Assembly: GCA_036346355.1 (NCBI GenBank)
Contig: CM070581.1
Location: 48,937,849-49,001,848, forward strand
Reading direction: 5' to 3'
Length of the DNA stretch: 64,000 nucleotides
Origin: Rhipidocladum racemiflorum
Taxonomy: Eukaryota > Streptophyta > Magnoliopsida > Poales > Poaceae
Translations under genes and position numbers: made by a program
Notes under the pieces: model-generated
The model's database searches: none
What the model was told of the DNA's origin: nothing
The model's input: the letters and a program-made list of their open reading frames with translations, nothing else
Shown: piece after piece, positions 22,949 through 35,184 of the stretch
Numbering within the stretch: position 1 is the first letter of the stretch
Layout: each line of letters starts with the position of its first letter

Positions 22949-25898
22949 TGTGAGGACCCTGAAAATCCATTTAGCAAATCAAGTCAATAAGTAACTAATA
23001 AGTAGCATGATAAGTAATTAAGCGAGGAAAACCAGTATTGTGCCCAGGATTAAGGAAAGACTATTGTGCCCTTGTGCCCTTGAATAGACAATAATGGAGC
23101 CAGGGGTAGGAAGGTAATAGCGGCTCGGTGAATTGGATAAGAGCAACGATGCCGATAAAAGCCTCAAGCCAGCCTCACTCCAACCCAAACCCAGCTCATT
23201 TCCAACTGAGAGCCAGCTCCCAGCCAGCTACTGCCCTTCTCCCCATTCCCATCCGAGTGAGCAAGAACCAAGGACCAACAGCCGGGCCAGGAGGAGGGGA
23301 AGGCCAAGAAGAGTTGTCGGACCGGAGTCCCTCAACCGAACCAAGCACAGGAGGAACTCAACCGTGAGCACTGGCTGGAGTCGGAAGGAAGAACCGTACC
23401 AGCCAAGACCTCGGCTATCTCCACCCCAACTCCATCCCTTCTTCCCCCCAACCGAACCAATCTCAGGAGCACAAGTAAGCCAATAGCAAATACCAAGGAA
23501 CAAGAAGAGTAGAATGTAGCTTGTAGATTGAGTAGATTGTGTAGAACATAGAGTGGATCAGGGTTTCCCCAGTGGTCTCAGTGGGGGAGTACCGCTATGG
23601 GCTTGCTAGGGACGTCAAGACCATCACCGTGCCCTCACCATAGCGACGGCATGACCAAGCTGTCACTGAGCCTTCCAAACCTAGGACCTCTCACCCCCAA
23701 ACTCATCATCGACCTCACTTACCTTGAATAGCAGCTTAAACTAAATCCTAGAGCAACCAACCGAGCTCAAGAAACCGGGGGAAAAGCCAGAGAACCAAAT
23801 CCCCCAAAATCCCAAGAGCCACTGAAACCCTATATGCGAAGAGGTAGCAGTAGAGAGCCTGTAGGGCCCGAATAGCCAAGGGATAGCCAGGGCCGATGGG
23901 TCTGCCTGCGGGGGAGTCTGATGCAGAGCCAATCGGTGAGAGAGAGGGAGGGAGAGAGAGAGAGAGAGGGGCGGGGAGGAAACCGCTGCCGCGTAGAGAA
24001 GGAGGAAGGGTGGCACCGAGGGGACCCAGCCGGGAGGGAGTCGGCTGAGGAATCGCGAGAGAGGGAGGGAGTCACCGAGAGAGTGGCGAGCGGCGGCCGA
24101 GCGCTTCGGCCGGGTGGAGAAGGAAAAAGAGAGGAGTAAGAATAGAAAAGAGAAAGAGAGGGAGAGGGAGACTGGGCCTTCGGCCCAGTCGGCTGGAGTG
24201 AAGAAGAAAAAGAAAGAAAGAAAAAAGAGAAGAGAAAAGAAAAGAGAAAAAGGAAAGGAGAGAAGGAAGAAATTAGAAAATAGGTTAATCATCGCGATCT
24301 GTAATTAGAATAATTAGTTAGTTACCCATTAGTCTAAGAAAATCAAAAAGGGGCTAAGCAGTAGAGATTAATTAATTGATTAGCTAAAAATAAGAATTAT
24401 GCCCTTCTTAAATTAATATTGCTACTATTAAAATGGTTGGACGTCAAGATTCATGTTAAAAATTAATATGCTATAATTTTAGGACAAGAACTGAATCAAT
24501 CAGACCACCATCTCTAGCTTTCGAGCGAGGACGATTATATTTATCAGAATTCAGGCAAGTTTCTTTAATCATGTTTTATTAAATGTTTTCTAGTGCTTTA
24601 ATTAATTACATCACTGCATGGAAAAATTTATATTGCAAACAAAACCTTAAATTGGATGCGGATGGATAGTATAGATTGAGAAATGAATGGATAGATTGAA
24701 AGTGGATTTGGTAATGGGTTGGGTTGGTTCATCTCGTGAATGGATCAGTTGGCGTATATTTATTATGGTGCATAGAGGGTGCCAATGAGAAGTGTTTGTT
24801 CGTCGGTGGGGCCCTCTACATAGGCTATGATACAAGGATAAACAACTACACTCGGGCTATGAGCTGTAATTTCAGTGTCAACCATAGTGTGTGGAATCGG
24901 TCAGAAAAGGTTGTCTTAGGAAGGTATTATGATCTCCACATTATGTAAGATTAGATAAATACGCGTGTGAAGCTAGGTATGCTGGAAGGCCCAGTGAGGC
25001 GACACAGAAAATCAGTTACGGTTGATTCTTTCAGGCTATATATTTACAAAGCCTTGAGTTGAGTATCAGTATTGCTGCTGTGGTAGCATGATACAACTTT
25101 TAGCTGCGAGTTGGCAGATGGCCTAGGGAAGGAGTCCACGGCTCGGGTAATAGGATTGGAGATCTAGCACTAGACTAGTGATAAACATTCTGGGGCCTCT
25201 CGTGTAGAGGTCACTATGGGTAAAGTGGTACAAACCTGTGCAGGGTTAAATCATGAATTCATGCCTATCTCCCAGATTGGAGGCTACGGAAGCTAAGTCT
25301 GCCTCATATACGGGTGCTAGTACCAATTTTGGATAACTAAAATCAACCCAACTTTCATAACAAAACTCTATTTTATAAAAAGTGGATTTTGAGAAAAAGT
25401 GGACTTGGATGGATATGAGAGGAATGATATGAGGAAAAACTTCATCTATTGTATTTTGCTAATAACGCTTGCTGAGCATTTTTGTACCCATTTTTGCTAA
25501 ACCTCCATTTTCTAGAAACCGGCTCCGGTGTTCAAGCATCCGGTTGGTTCGACGAGACGGTCAAGTACTACCAGGAAGGGTAGAGTGATGACTAGCCTGG
25601 GCATCGGCTTCGTCAGTCTTTTGCGTAACTAGTAGCTATGTATTATATTTTTGTTGTACTTAGATCTTTTGTATAATTATGTTCTGGACATGTAGCCTGC
25701 GTGGCATGGTTTGTAATAAAGTACATTCAGTCTCTAGTTATTGTTCTGTTGCAACACTCTAAACATGGTGTATTAATTGATAAAACATCGGGTACACTCA
25801 ATGTTTGATTAGTTAGTATGCCGAGATTTATGTGATTATCTCAGTGTAATGTCAGTGGTTACTATCGTTTTCCTGGTCTAATTACGGGGCTCATTACA
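22949..25898 (+). mobile_element. 2.95-kb solo LTR, gypsy-type (TSD GTCCA/GTCTA)
   Basis: It begins TGTGAGGACCCTG at 22949 and ends GGGGCTCATTACA at 25898. The 5-bp flanks are GTCCA and GTCTA (one difference). The surrounding AT-rich sequence with GAGATTTCGG words resumes at the right side, supporting a single insertion. It contains a purine-rich tract (23935-24280) and TGTAATAAAG near 25710, which could be a poly(A) signal on the + strand, but orientation is uncertain. No retroviral-type domains were seen. The long minus frame at 23741-24292 is a low-complexity shadow. Confidence 0.75.
23935..24280 (+). repeat. Purine-rich GA tract
   Basis: Long runs of G and A, including an uninterrupted GA stretch near 23953-23969 and AAAGAAAGA-type sequence near 24205-24260, lie within the LTR. 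Confidence 0.85.
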
Positions 25899-26095
25899 GT
25901 CTAAAATCTGAAATCTCGACCAAAATTTTTGAAATCTCGTCAGCATTTGAATTCTTGCATGCTAAGCGAGTGCGGCCGGCATCAATTCTGAGTCCATGAC
26001 ACTGGCGCCCATTTGCATGCCGCGGCCTCTGCATTCACCGCAGGCTTTAGCCTTCCTTAAAATCAAAGACGCACGCAGACAGCAAAACTCGCCAC

Positions 26096-26613
26096 TAGGG
26101 GTGGCAACAAGGGCATTACCCGCAGGGGAGTGCCTCTCCGTCCCCGTCCCCGTGACCCAAAATTTTCTCTATCTGCGTCCCCGTTCCCCATCTCGGGGGA
26201 GAAAATCCCCCTGTCCCCATCCCCGTTCGGGTATCAGGGCCCCGTCGGGGACCCATCACCGTTAAAATTTCACACAAGTGAAGGGCTCTTATAGCCATTT
26301 TAACTCTAAAATCATATCAACAGGCAAGAAAAAAAAGAATGTATGCATTCATTGAACATTATGTTGTCTCGTTTATGAAAATGTGAATATGATGAGCTAT
26401 GCAATCTAACAACTAAATCGGACTAAACTAAATTCGGATTCCCAACCGGGTCCCCGCGGGGGAAAAAATTCCCCGTCCCCGTCCCCACCATCCCCGACAG
26501 GGGAATAATTTTTCCCGTTTCTATCCCTGCGGGGGACGATTTTTTCCCATACCCATCCTCTAATAGAGGAATTCCCGCTGAGGATCGGGAAACGGATCCC
26601 ACTGCCACCCCTA
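26096..26613. mobile_element. hAT-type MITE with perfect 8-bp TSD
   Basis: The ends are TAGGGGTGGCA (26096) and its exact complement TGCCACCCCTA (26613). Both flanks carry the 8-bp CTCGCCAC (26088-26095 and 26614-26621), the TSD length of hAT elements. Length 518 bp. Subterminal regions carry clustered CCCCGTCCCC-type words in both halves. No transposase coding capacity. The perfect TSD suggests a fairly recent insertion. Confidence 0.93.
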
Positions 26614-26652
26614 CTCGCCACTAGACAACGTACGGTAAACAGTGCCGATATA

Positions 26653-27077
26653 GGGCCTGTTTGGGAGAGCTCCACTCCAAAAAAATCAGCTCCACTCTAC
26701 CAACTTCACCATAGAGTAGCTCCATCATAAAGTTGAAGTAGGGAAGGGAGGTGTTTGGTTTGCAAATTAGATCTAGCTTCAAGAATAGATAGGTTTGATG
26801 TGGATACCCATTTGTGCCCTTGGATGTTGAATGGAGGTGGGTAATTACCTCATATGTGTAACTAGTGGCAAAGGTGGGTAATTACCTATGAACTTCACGA
26901 GTGGGTATGAAACAGTGTTTCTTGGAGTACCCCTTGAGGAGCTCCACAAAAACCATGAAGCAGCCCCCTAGATTCACATTTTTTCTGAAGCCGAAGTTCT
27001 GTGTAGCTGAGGTGTTTGGCTACACGAAGTTGGAATGGAGCTGAAAATTGAGGAGCAGAGCTCTCCCAAACAGGCCC
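26653..27077. mobile_element. MITE 1 of an abutting pair
   Basis: Terminal inverted repeats GGGCCTGTTTGGGAGAGCTC (26653) and its complement (ending 27077), with 5-bp flanks ATATA on both sides (26648-26652, 27078-27082). Length 425 bp, non-coding. Superfamily not assigned. Confidence 0.85.
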
Positions 27078-27082
27078 ATATA

Positions 27083-27312
27083 GGGGGTGTTTGGCAGAGC
27101 TCCAGCTCCATGAAATTCGTGGAGTTGGTGGGGCTGGGTATTTCTAGCTTCTCTAGATCCGTGGAGCTGGAGCTGTAGGTATATTAAGAGTGTTTAGGTG
27201 GGTCATCTTGTTTATATTTTAGAATAAAATTATAAACTTAAGTCACTTTATTTCAGTCTACAAGTTTCAGCTCGGAAGTGAAGTTGGGATCTGAAACTGT
27301 GCCAAACAGGGC
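27083..27312. mobile_element. MITE 2, abutting MITE 1
   Basis: The left end GGGGGTGTTTGGCAGAGCTC resembles the MITE 1 end, and the right end reads GCCCTGTTTGGCACAG on the minus strand. Flanks are ATATA (shared with MITE 1) and ATAGA. Length about 230 bp, non-coding. Confidence 0.65.
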
Positions 27313-28182
27313 ATAGAAGCATAGAGCCCACACGTGTGCGAGGGGGGCCACGCGTCCATACACATGTGTGCACGCGCAGGCCGGTGAGGCCGTGGCGCTA
27401 GCTAGCTAGCTCCAATGTCGCACGCAGAGCAGGGCACTGTCACTGTGCCATGTTTGTCGTTCTAGCTACCTCTAGCTTATCTGCTCAAGCTATGAGCTAG
27501 CAGTATAGGGGCAATATATAGAGCTACGGAGCTAGGAACCAAGTCAATGCCGGAGCGTATTTGAACATCTCTCATCTCTGCATGCATGGAGCGTATTTGA
27601 ACATCTCTGCATGCATTTTGAAACGTGGGTCAGGTCAAATCCAGTCAAAAAGTTAAAATTCGGTCAAAGAAAACAACCAAAATTTTGTTGAGTTTTAGCG
27701 AAATCTCACTGAAATTTTCAAACACAATAGCAATTTGAGTTTTTTTAGATTTTTATATTTCGTCGGAATTATGAATCTTGAAGAACACTAAAATCCGAGA
27801 TTTCGGCAAAATCTCGCTGAGATTTTAAATCTTGCCCACGACTTATGTGGATCAAATAATATACGTACGTACATGAGCCTAACCAGATGGCTTTTTAGCC
27901 ATAGGGACATATGCCACCCCCAATCTTGCTTTCAAATGCGCGCCTACATATACCATGTATATTTATATATGTATTCTCTACTTTGTAAAATCCTCTCTCC
28001 CTCATCTTTCTTCCTCACATCCGGCGACCCTCTGGCGAATCCAACCTCACCGCAACACGGCCTATCCCCACATCGAGCTTTGTCGCCGCCCTGATAACTG
28101 GATCTGGTGGTGGGGTGGTTTGGACGGCCGGATCCGGCGACACGGCTTTGAGGTTTTTGGTGACCCTGATGTTTCCGGTGAG
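27313..28182. other. Non-coding interval
   Basis: No recognised gene. 27541-27615 has a short direct repeat of GGAGCGTATTTGAACATCTC. 27640-27830 repeats the GAAATCTC..GAGATTT words seen at 22.6 kb. 28000-28180 is exon-like in composition but has no identifiable product. Confidence 0.45.
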
Positions 28183-29367
28183 TGTTCAGGAAATCACCGG
28201 ACCTGTACTGTTGGAAATATGCGAAATATTTTAATTCCAGATTTTACCAGGAGACAAATATCACAGATAAATTGTGATGCACACAGTAAATCTAACAGCA
28301 GGCTACACATTGTACTTCCAAACATATATACTCATGAAACAGAATATGATCAAGTTGAACGGACACTAACGATTTACAGTTGAGCTTGATGAAGAACTGA
28401 ACGATGCGCAGAAGATGTCGTTGAAGAAGTTAAGGAAGCAGCACAGGAGCGGTCGCGCAGATGCGCTGCCCAGGAACCTTCTTGTCGTCCCGTGCAGGAG
28501 AACTCTGCGGCAAAGGCTCGGAGATACCGCTCACCCTCCTTCACGGTGCACGCCGAGGAGGAAGGCCGGCGAGGTTCTACAGCTCAACACAACAGTACAG
28601 CTTTTGCAGAGAGGAGCAGGAGGAATGGAGGAATTCAGTGTGTCAAGCCTGGACGTCTCCAGGTGTTTATATACACGCACACTAGTAACTGATGGAGTAA
28701 TGTGACAGTTACTAGTAACTGACCGCATAATGTCAACAGTTACTAGTAACTGACCGCATAATGTCGACAGTTACTATTCTGTTTAAATCGCATTTAAACA
28801 GAATGAATAGAGAGATAATTACAAGATTCAGCAAAATAAAAGATGAATTCAAAGTGTCAGGAGACACACTACGACGCGGCGCGGTCGATCGTCGCAAATC
28901 ACGCGGATTTTCACGCGAAAATACGCGAATACGCGCGCGTGTGCGTGTGTGTGTTTAGCCAGTATTCACCCTATGCCATCCCCATGCCAAGTGTCACATT
29001 AATCAAGAGGTGGGAAAGACTCCACCTTTTAAATTGCCCTTCCTCCACATGGCTAGGCAATATGGTACTAAATCATGCATGCTATGGAATTAAAGGAAAT
29101 GGGCCATGGGCCAATTTCTAACAATGACTTGTCGGAGACTAATGCGATCACCTGGAGCAAAAATACACGACAGAGGGAACACCAGGAATTGGTGTGGCTT
29201 TACTCTACACATTTTCTAACTCTGTATTGCACTTAAATAGCAAAGCAAAACTGAAACAGGTAATTGGCCATTTAAGCCAAGACGTGAAGGAAAGCAAAAA
29301 GACTAGTAACTGGCCATTTAAGCCATGAGGTGAAGCAACTGCAAAGACTACAAAAACAGAACATGCA
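28183..29367 (-). mobile_element. Copia element X, left LTR (interrupted)
   Basis: Sequence at 28183-28208 plus 29124-29367 matches the X LTR at 35185-36430, read on the minus strand as TGCATGTTC..GGAACA. It is interrupted by a Z-family LTR at 28209-29123. This copy has two of the 46-bp GGCCATTTAAGCC repeats where the right copy has three. No TSD is evident at its outer edges, and the sequence inside it does not look like a standard polypurine tract. Confidence 0.65.
28209..29123 (+). mobile_element. Solo LTR, copia-type family Z, copy 1
   Basis: It starts TGTTGGAAATATGCG and ends CCAATTTCTAACA, 915 bp. Its counterpart is the 925-bp LTR at 35477. The insertion is within the X LTR; the 5-bp flanks (TGTAC and ATGAC) agree only partly, so the TSD is degraded or the ends were altered. 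Confidence 0.8.
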
Positions 29368-32300
29368 AGGTGTTTTTGGGTGTTCTTTTCTTGAGAAACT
29401 GTGGTTTACTTAAGAGTGGAGTGCGTGACCCGCGTGGATGTTCAAGAAGTTAAGTATATGTCGAGGAGTTAGAGTTTTCAGATGATGTGGGTTATTGATT
29501 CTGTTAAAGTGATTGTGTTGGATGGTTAAAGACAACCTAAACTATTGTGTTGATAGAGATGATGAATCGAGATGATAGGTCATCCAAAGTGAAAGTTGAT
29601 TAGTGTTTTATGCAGAGTGTTGTGAGTTATGGGAATTATCGGAAGTTAGAGATTAGTAAGTGTTGTTTGCGGTTGAGAAGGTCTAGAATTTTTCTGGGTG
29701 ACAAATTAGTATAGTGAGGTTATGGTGTAAAGACTTGAGGATTGTTGGGTTTGTTGTTTATGGGTCGAGTAAACGGTGAATCGGCAAAATGACTTAATTG
29801 ATGAGTAATCAAAGAATAGGGATATGGAATGATTGTAGGAAAGGTTGAAATTGTCCTTGATGATGTCCATGCAGGATCCGTAGTTATGAAAGATGTCTAA
29901 TGGAGATTGTATTGAGTGGTTAGAATTATTCATTAGTTGAATGAACTAGGGATATTGAGTAAGTACCTTATGGTTTGTGCGAGAGGCATTTGTTGTTTTT
30001 GCCAAAATAAGTGATGAAGAGATGTGTTTTAAGCTTGGGATAAACAATTGTATGAATGATGAGTCATAGTGGTTGGTAGACCAAAAGAAGAAGTTGACGT
30101 GAGTCTTATGTTGAGGTAACTAGTAAGTTCATTGTGCCGAAGTTGTGAGAACGTGGTTCTCCTTGTTGAATGTTATAAGATATACATGGATAGAGTTTGA
30201 TGATCATATGACCGGTGGTGGGTACATGATTGGTAGGAAGTGTTTTTATCAAAGATTAGATGTTGTAACTTGTGTTCAACAGCGTTGGACTTCTCAGGAT
30301 TTGGTGATTATGAAATCCTTAATGGCTAAGAGTACTGGAATGCGAAAAATGGTGGGATTCGAGTTGAACATTCTTTTAAAGGTTTACGGATTTAAATGAA
30401 TGTATGAACTTTCTGGGAGTGTCTGCTGTTTTGTTAAGGCGACTTGATTAGTGTGCAATAGATCTCCCCTGAGTAAGTGGCTCCTTGTCAAGTTACGAAT
30501 TTGACTTTGATGATTGGAAATAAGGATGAAAGAGTGGTTTTGGAAGTAACCGGCTGATGGATTCCGGAATACTGTATGTTATTGAATCATGCCAATCTTT
30601 GGTTTGGCAAATTTGTTTAGCTTAGGCTATGAGTATGGATTTTCACCCAAAAGTTTTGAGTGGATTGCGCTCTTTCGTGTTCAACTGAATTATCTTTGGA
30701 AACCGTATGTAAAGGAAGTAAATGGATATGGTGGGTTGTGTTGGAAACCCTAGAGTTAAGCACTTAACTTGTAACTCTATTGTGACTAGAGATAACTTTA
30801 TTTGAAAAAAAAGAGTGTGCGTTGTCTGCAAGTGCTTTAAAAAGGTGGATCTTATGAATGTTCCATGAGTGGTTTTGCTGGTGAAGTGTTTTCTCTTGGG
30901 AATGAACAGCCCCTTCTCTTTGAGAGAATTTGTAGCGGTTGTGGGTGTAGATGTTTGATTTGAGAAATGATGTTCTCTTCTAAAAAAAAATTGACTTTGG
31001 TTAAAATGTGATGTTTTATCATAATAGAGTTGATGAGACATGTCGGTGAGAAAGTCATATATGGATATATGACTAATCTGGAGTGCTCTTGAAAAGTTTG
31101 CATTCATGTCATGAATCGAGGTTTCCATTGCTCTCTAGCATGAAAAGGAAGAATGGATAAATGCTGGTATTTTGGTTGTGATATGTAAGGGATTTGAGTT
31201 TCCCTTCCTCTTTGAGAGTTTTTTGTGGCAGTTGTGGACCCTATTGTGTGATTTGAGAATCAGTTTTCTCTTCCAAAATGTTGATTTTGGTTAAAATGAA
31301 AGGTTTGGCTGTGGTGAAAGTGAAATGAGTTGTCATTAGTTGTTAATAACTTCTGTCAAAGAATTGCGTGGAGTCTCTCTTTTGTTTGAGTGCTCCCCGA
31401 TGCGAAATGTATCGCCTTGATTTGAGATTTGAGTTTTCCCTTGGCGACTTGACTTTGGCAAAAAAAAAGAGTGATCTTTGGGATGTTGCCAAATTCTTTC
31501 CTAAGTGTTTTGTGGTGCATTGGGTTTCTGTTGATGAATGTGGTTCATCCGACTAAAGAGAATTGCTTTGTTGTTGGCATTCTAGTCGGGAATAAGAATA
31601 GAAGAGTTTATGGACTTTATGAGTTTACTGAAGGAATATATCCATGGGCTTGGATGTATTTGAGTAAGAAAGTGTGTGGGTGAGACCCTCTTAGGAAAAG
31701 AACCAGTTGCGGTTTGGTAACAATTGACGGCCCTAGCTTGGTCTAGGTGTTGTGCATCAGTGGTATAAAGGTGGATTATGACGGAGGTTTGATGTCGTGG
31801 TTTAAATCTTGTTGAGAGAACCGTTCGATGGTAGTGAAGGTTATCGAAATTATGATGTAAAATGTTCTGTCGTGAACATTTGTCCTAGCTGTTGTCCTTG
31901 GGTATGAGATATGCCCGAGAGATGATAGACTGTCAATAATGTGGTTTGTAGTCGAAATGAAAACAAAATTTATTACATTTGTGGGCTTTGTATGTAGATG
32001 ACATTGGTTAATTTTGATTCCTTGTGAAAAGGGTCAAATAATTGGAAGAGATGGGATTTTGTGTAATCGATTCTTTGGAGGTTCATGTGTAGAACCCCAG
32101 TTATTCATAAGACACCGATGGTGATTTGTTGGTAGAGAGGTTGTTAAGAGAGGTGTGATTCATTTTGATTGTGTTAGCTTGAGTTTAATGAAGTGTGGTG
32201 GACATGTTGAGAAATGAAATTAAGGTTTTGTGAATGAAGTTGAAAAGGGAGTTTGAAGTTTGGTTCTGTATTCTTCGGAAGAAAATTTCTAATTATACGG

Positions 32301-32612
32301 GTCGTACCTTTAGTGCCAAAAAGGAAAGTTGTTCGGAGTTTATCAGGTTGGTTGTGATAGTAGTATGAAGTGTTTGATGTTAGGATTTGGGCGGAATAAT
32401 TTGATTGAGCCCTTTTAGTGGGTGAAATCGAGGACTCCGGTTGGCTTTCGCTAATGTTTTTGGGAATTTAAATGAAGGTGGATCCGCGAAAGGCTACACT
32501 TAGTTGAGCTAAGTTAACTCTTTTTCGCTAAGTGATGGTTTTGTGAGTTTTTTTTGTCTTGCTTGTGGTGTTCTTCGGATTCGAGGTTGAATCCTGTTGA
32601 AGGGAGGGAGAA
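29368..32612 (+). mobile_element. T/G-rich non-coding internal region before a 3' LTR
   Basis: About 3.2 kb that is rich in T and G and poor in C on the + strand, dense in stops in all + frames, with no reverse-transcriptase, integrase or gag motif that I can find. It ends TTCGAGGTTGAATCCTG followed by a polypurine tract, as in Del/Tekay-type gypsy elements, so it is the 3' internal part of the element owning the LTR at 32613. A unit beginning CCTCTTTGAGAG/TCTCTTTGAGAG and ending in TTGGTTAAAATG recurs at 30.91-31.01 and 31.20-31.30 kb. It could be a LARD-like internal domain or a very decayed pol. The 5' LTR is not present. Confidence 0.5.
32600..32612 (+). other. Polypurine tract of the family-L element
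   Basis: AAGGGAGGGAGAA lies immediately before the LTR start TGTGACACC, in the position of a plus-strand primer. Confidence 0.8.
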
Positions 32613-34815
32613 TGTGACACCACGGAGTGTTGTAATCTTATATAATGTGAAGTTTGAGGGCAAAACATTATAAGATGTGAATATGGAGGTTAAAAACTTT
32701 ACGTTATGCAGTTTTAATGCGTTTTCAGGCCGATTTCGAAGGATTGGGCCTTTCCGGGGCGTTTTGGGCCTTAGGGGGGACCCCACTTGGGCCAAGGGGG
32801 GATTTCCCGGCCCATGAGGGGGAGGAGGGCAGCATGGACCCTGCCATGCGCCTCCCCAACCCCCTTGTGCGCCCCCTTTGAACCCTAGCCGCCCCCTCCC
32901 ACCTCTCCTCTCCCATGTGCGCCACCCCCTCCCATCTCCTCTCCCCCATGGCGCCTCCACTCCCCCTCCCTTCCCAAGCCACCCACCCATCTCCTAGCAG
33001 CCCCACGATGTCCCCTCTCGGTGTGCCCCTTGTTGCCCCGCTCGAAGGATCGCCGGAATTCGGGAATCTTCGGCGAACCGTTGCGGATCGGGAGGAAGGA
33101 GCGGCCGGCGGGAAGGAAGACTTCATCGGTTTCGGATCTTCTTGAAGAGGTAAGGCATGGGTGATCTTTGGGGTTGATCTAGCTGCTGCTCTAGAGGTCA
33201 ATTTCATGTTTTTAGATCAAGTGGTGGTGCTGTCCATGGGTAGATTTGGGAGAAAACTTGAGTTGCCACGTTCTCTGTTTCGGGCAGATTGAGCAGTCGA
33301 CCTAGGGTTTGGGTTTTCGCCAATTTAGAGTCGGAATTTGGTCGGCAGCCTGTTGAGGCAGTTGTAGGTAATTTCAATACCTTTCAGTGGGTATAAAGAA
33401 CGTCCAATTCCGCCCAGCCGTTTGAAAGTTATGCTCGTTTTACCGAGCGTGTTAAAAACTGTGACGTGATTGGAAAAGATCACGATATTCTGTAGATTAA
33501 ACCACTTTAAATTCCGAATAAGTTTTTTCATATACTTAGAAAAATTTAGGAAATTTCCTAAGCTACGCGAGGATGTACTCGTTTAATTGATTCGGAGTCA
33601 TAGAACCCGAGTTATGCCTTTTGGACGTCTGCTGTCCCGACGGGACAGAACCTCTATTTTTGGGTTTTGCGAGTAGTTTGCGAAGTCGGGGTAGAAGAGT
33701 GTTTGCGTATTGTTTTGTGGGCATGATTTTGAGTGTGTGGTGCCTATGTGCAGGTGGTGTGACCCCGCGAGTGCCCTCTACTTCTCGCCAATCCGTCGCC
33801 CGTGGTTGAGGCAAGTGTATTGGAATGGGTAGCGAGTTGTAGATTGCTAGTTTTGTTGAGTTGAAATTATATATAGGATATGTTCACATGCCATGCTTTA
33901 ATGTTTGCCCCTTGATATGATGAATATGGTTTATTATGTTGTGATGCCATGTGTTATTGTACAAGTTATCTATGATGTTGGCATGTTTGCATACATGGCA
34001 TGATACATGGCCGGGTCGGTGAGAAAGTCATAACTAGTCCGGTAAGGTCAGTGAGAAAGTTATGACTAGTCCGAGGCGCCATTGAGTAAGTCCTACATCG
34101 TGATTCCATCCACCGCGGTGAATGGAAGCGAGGAGTAGGCACCCTCCATCTTCGGGATGGAAGGGAGGAGAGGGTGCACACCGACGGGTGTGTACTCAAC
34201 CATACCGGTATGAGTTTCCAGGAGACATGTGCATCGCATCGCATTGCATACATGATGATGATGATAATGATATGTGAACATGAATAAGATGATAGACATG
34301 ATGTGAGTTGTTGTAGCCATGTAATTGTTCTTTTGTACCATTGCAATATACTTGCTGAGTGTTGAACTCACGTTTGTGCTTTCTTGTTGTTTTAGGTACC
34401 ATGAGACCGGCATGCGGGGAAGGGAAATAGTCACACTTCTACATGTAGCTTTACTTATTTGTTCCCACAGTCATTCAATTGGGTCTTGATAATAAATTAA
34501 GTGTGATGCTTATTGATTTATGGTTTAGTTTTGCGATATGAGAGTCTTATTGTTCGTTTGGCTCATGGAGACATTGAATGCTTGAAATTGGACTTATATT
34601 GCTGTCATGCCACTATTTATTGCTGTTTTAGATGTCTCATATATTGCTATGCTATTGTTGTTGCTTCAATTCTTGGAAAAACAAAGGAGATGCTGCCGAA
34701 ATTTTTGGTTTTAGCATTTGCTCTTTTGCTGTAATTTACTTGTAGTTGTGGTTTTTAGAAGTTGCTCAGTCTATGTTTGGTAGCATTCGGGCATACTAAA
34801 TGCCGGGGTGTTACA
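32613..34815 (+). mobile_element. 3' LTR of family L
   Basis: It starts TGTGACACCACGGAGTG after a polypurine tract and ends CCGGGGTGTTACA at 34815, 2203 bp. The same order of parts is seen as in the solo LTR at 11914. To its right it is joined to the gag of element X, so the family-L element inserted into X; no 5' LTR or matching TSD (right flank TATCC) is found on the left. Confidence 0.88.
34104..34212 (+). other. Palindrome block in LTR L3
   Basis: The same 109-bp, four-hairpin arrangement as at 13321. The first palindrome again has one mismatch, but at a different position than in the other copies. Confidence 0.75.
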
Positions 34816-35169
34816 TATCCTAGTCGTATCCTCACTCGCGATGGTGCCCACCATCTCCGCCGGCACGGCCTTAGTGACAGCCTCGAGAGCCATCCGATCC
34901 TCGATGTAGTCGCCAGTGCCGTCACTTATCGCCACCCACTAGCCCCACGCCTGTAGCATGATGCGCATGAGCGTCACCCAGTCGAAGTAGTTGGTCTTCT
35001 TCAACGTCGGGTACGATCCGCCACCGCCAATTTCCCTCACAATGCGCTGCACAATGATCTCGCGGCCACCAGCATCGCGGTGCCATGGTCGGCGCGGAGG
35101 AGGTGATGGTGAGCGCACCTGGCGCCTCCTCAGAGGAGTCCTTGAACCACGGGCCGCAGGAGCCGACAT
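34816..35169 (-). pseudogene. Copia gag N-terminus of element X (truncated)
   Basis: It reads from an ATG at 35169 on the minus strand: MSAPAARGSRTPLRRR, then the typical gag entry SYPTLKKTNYFDWVTLMRIM (DUF4219/UBN2 type). A TAG follows AWG, and downstream the family sequence continues as DYIEDRMALEAVTKAVP. It is cut at 34815 by the family-L LTR. It lies directly downstream of the X primer-binding site and LTR, which fixes orientation. Inactive. Confidence 0.85.
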
Positions 35170-35170
35170 C

Positions 35171-35182
35171 GCTCTGATACCA
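35171..35182 (-). other. Primer-binding site of element X
   Basis: The minus strand reads TGGTATCAGAGC, the exact initiator-Met tRNA complement used by many copia elements, two bases inside the LTR end. Confidence 0.9.
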
Positions 35183-35184
35183 AC

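Noticed and set aside
23741..24292. 183-residue Phe/Ser-rich minus frame
   Set aside because: Shadow of a purine tract within a solo LTR.
28178..29372. TSD around the left X LTR
   Set aside because: GTGAG and AGGTG do not match, so whether this is a solo LTR or the 3' LTR of the same X element stays open.
30643..31128. 161-residue minus frame
   Set aside because: It reads through the T/G-rich retroelement interior; the composition alone explains the lack of stops, and no motif is seen.
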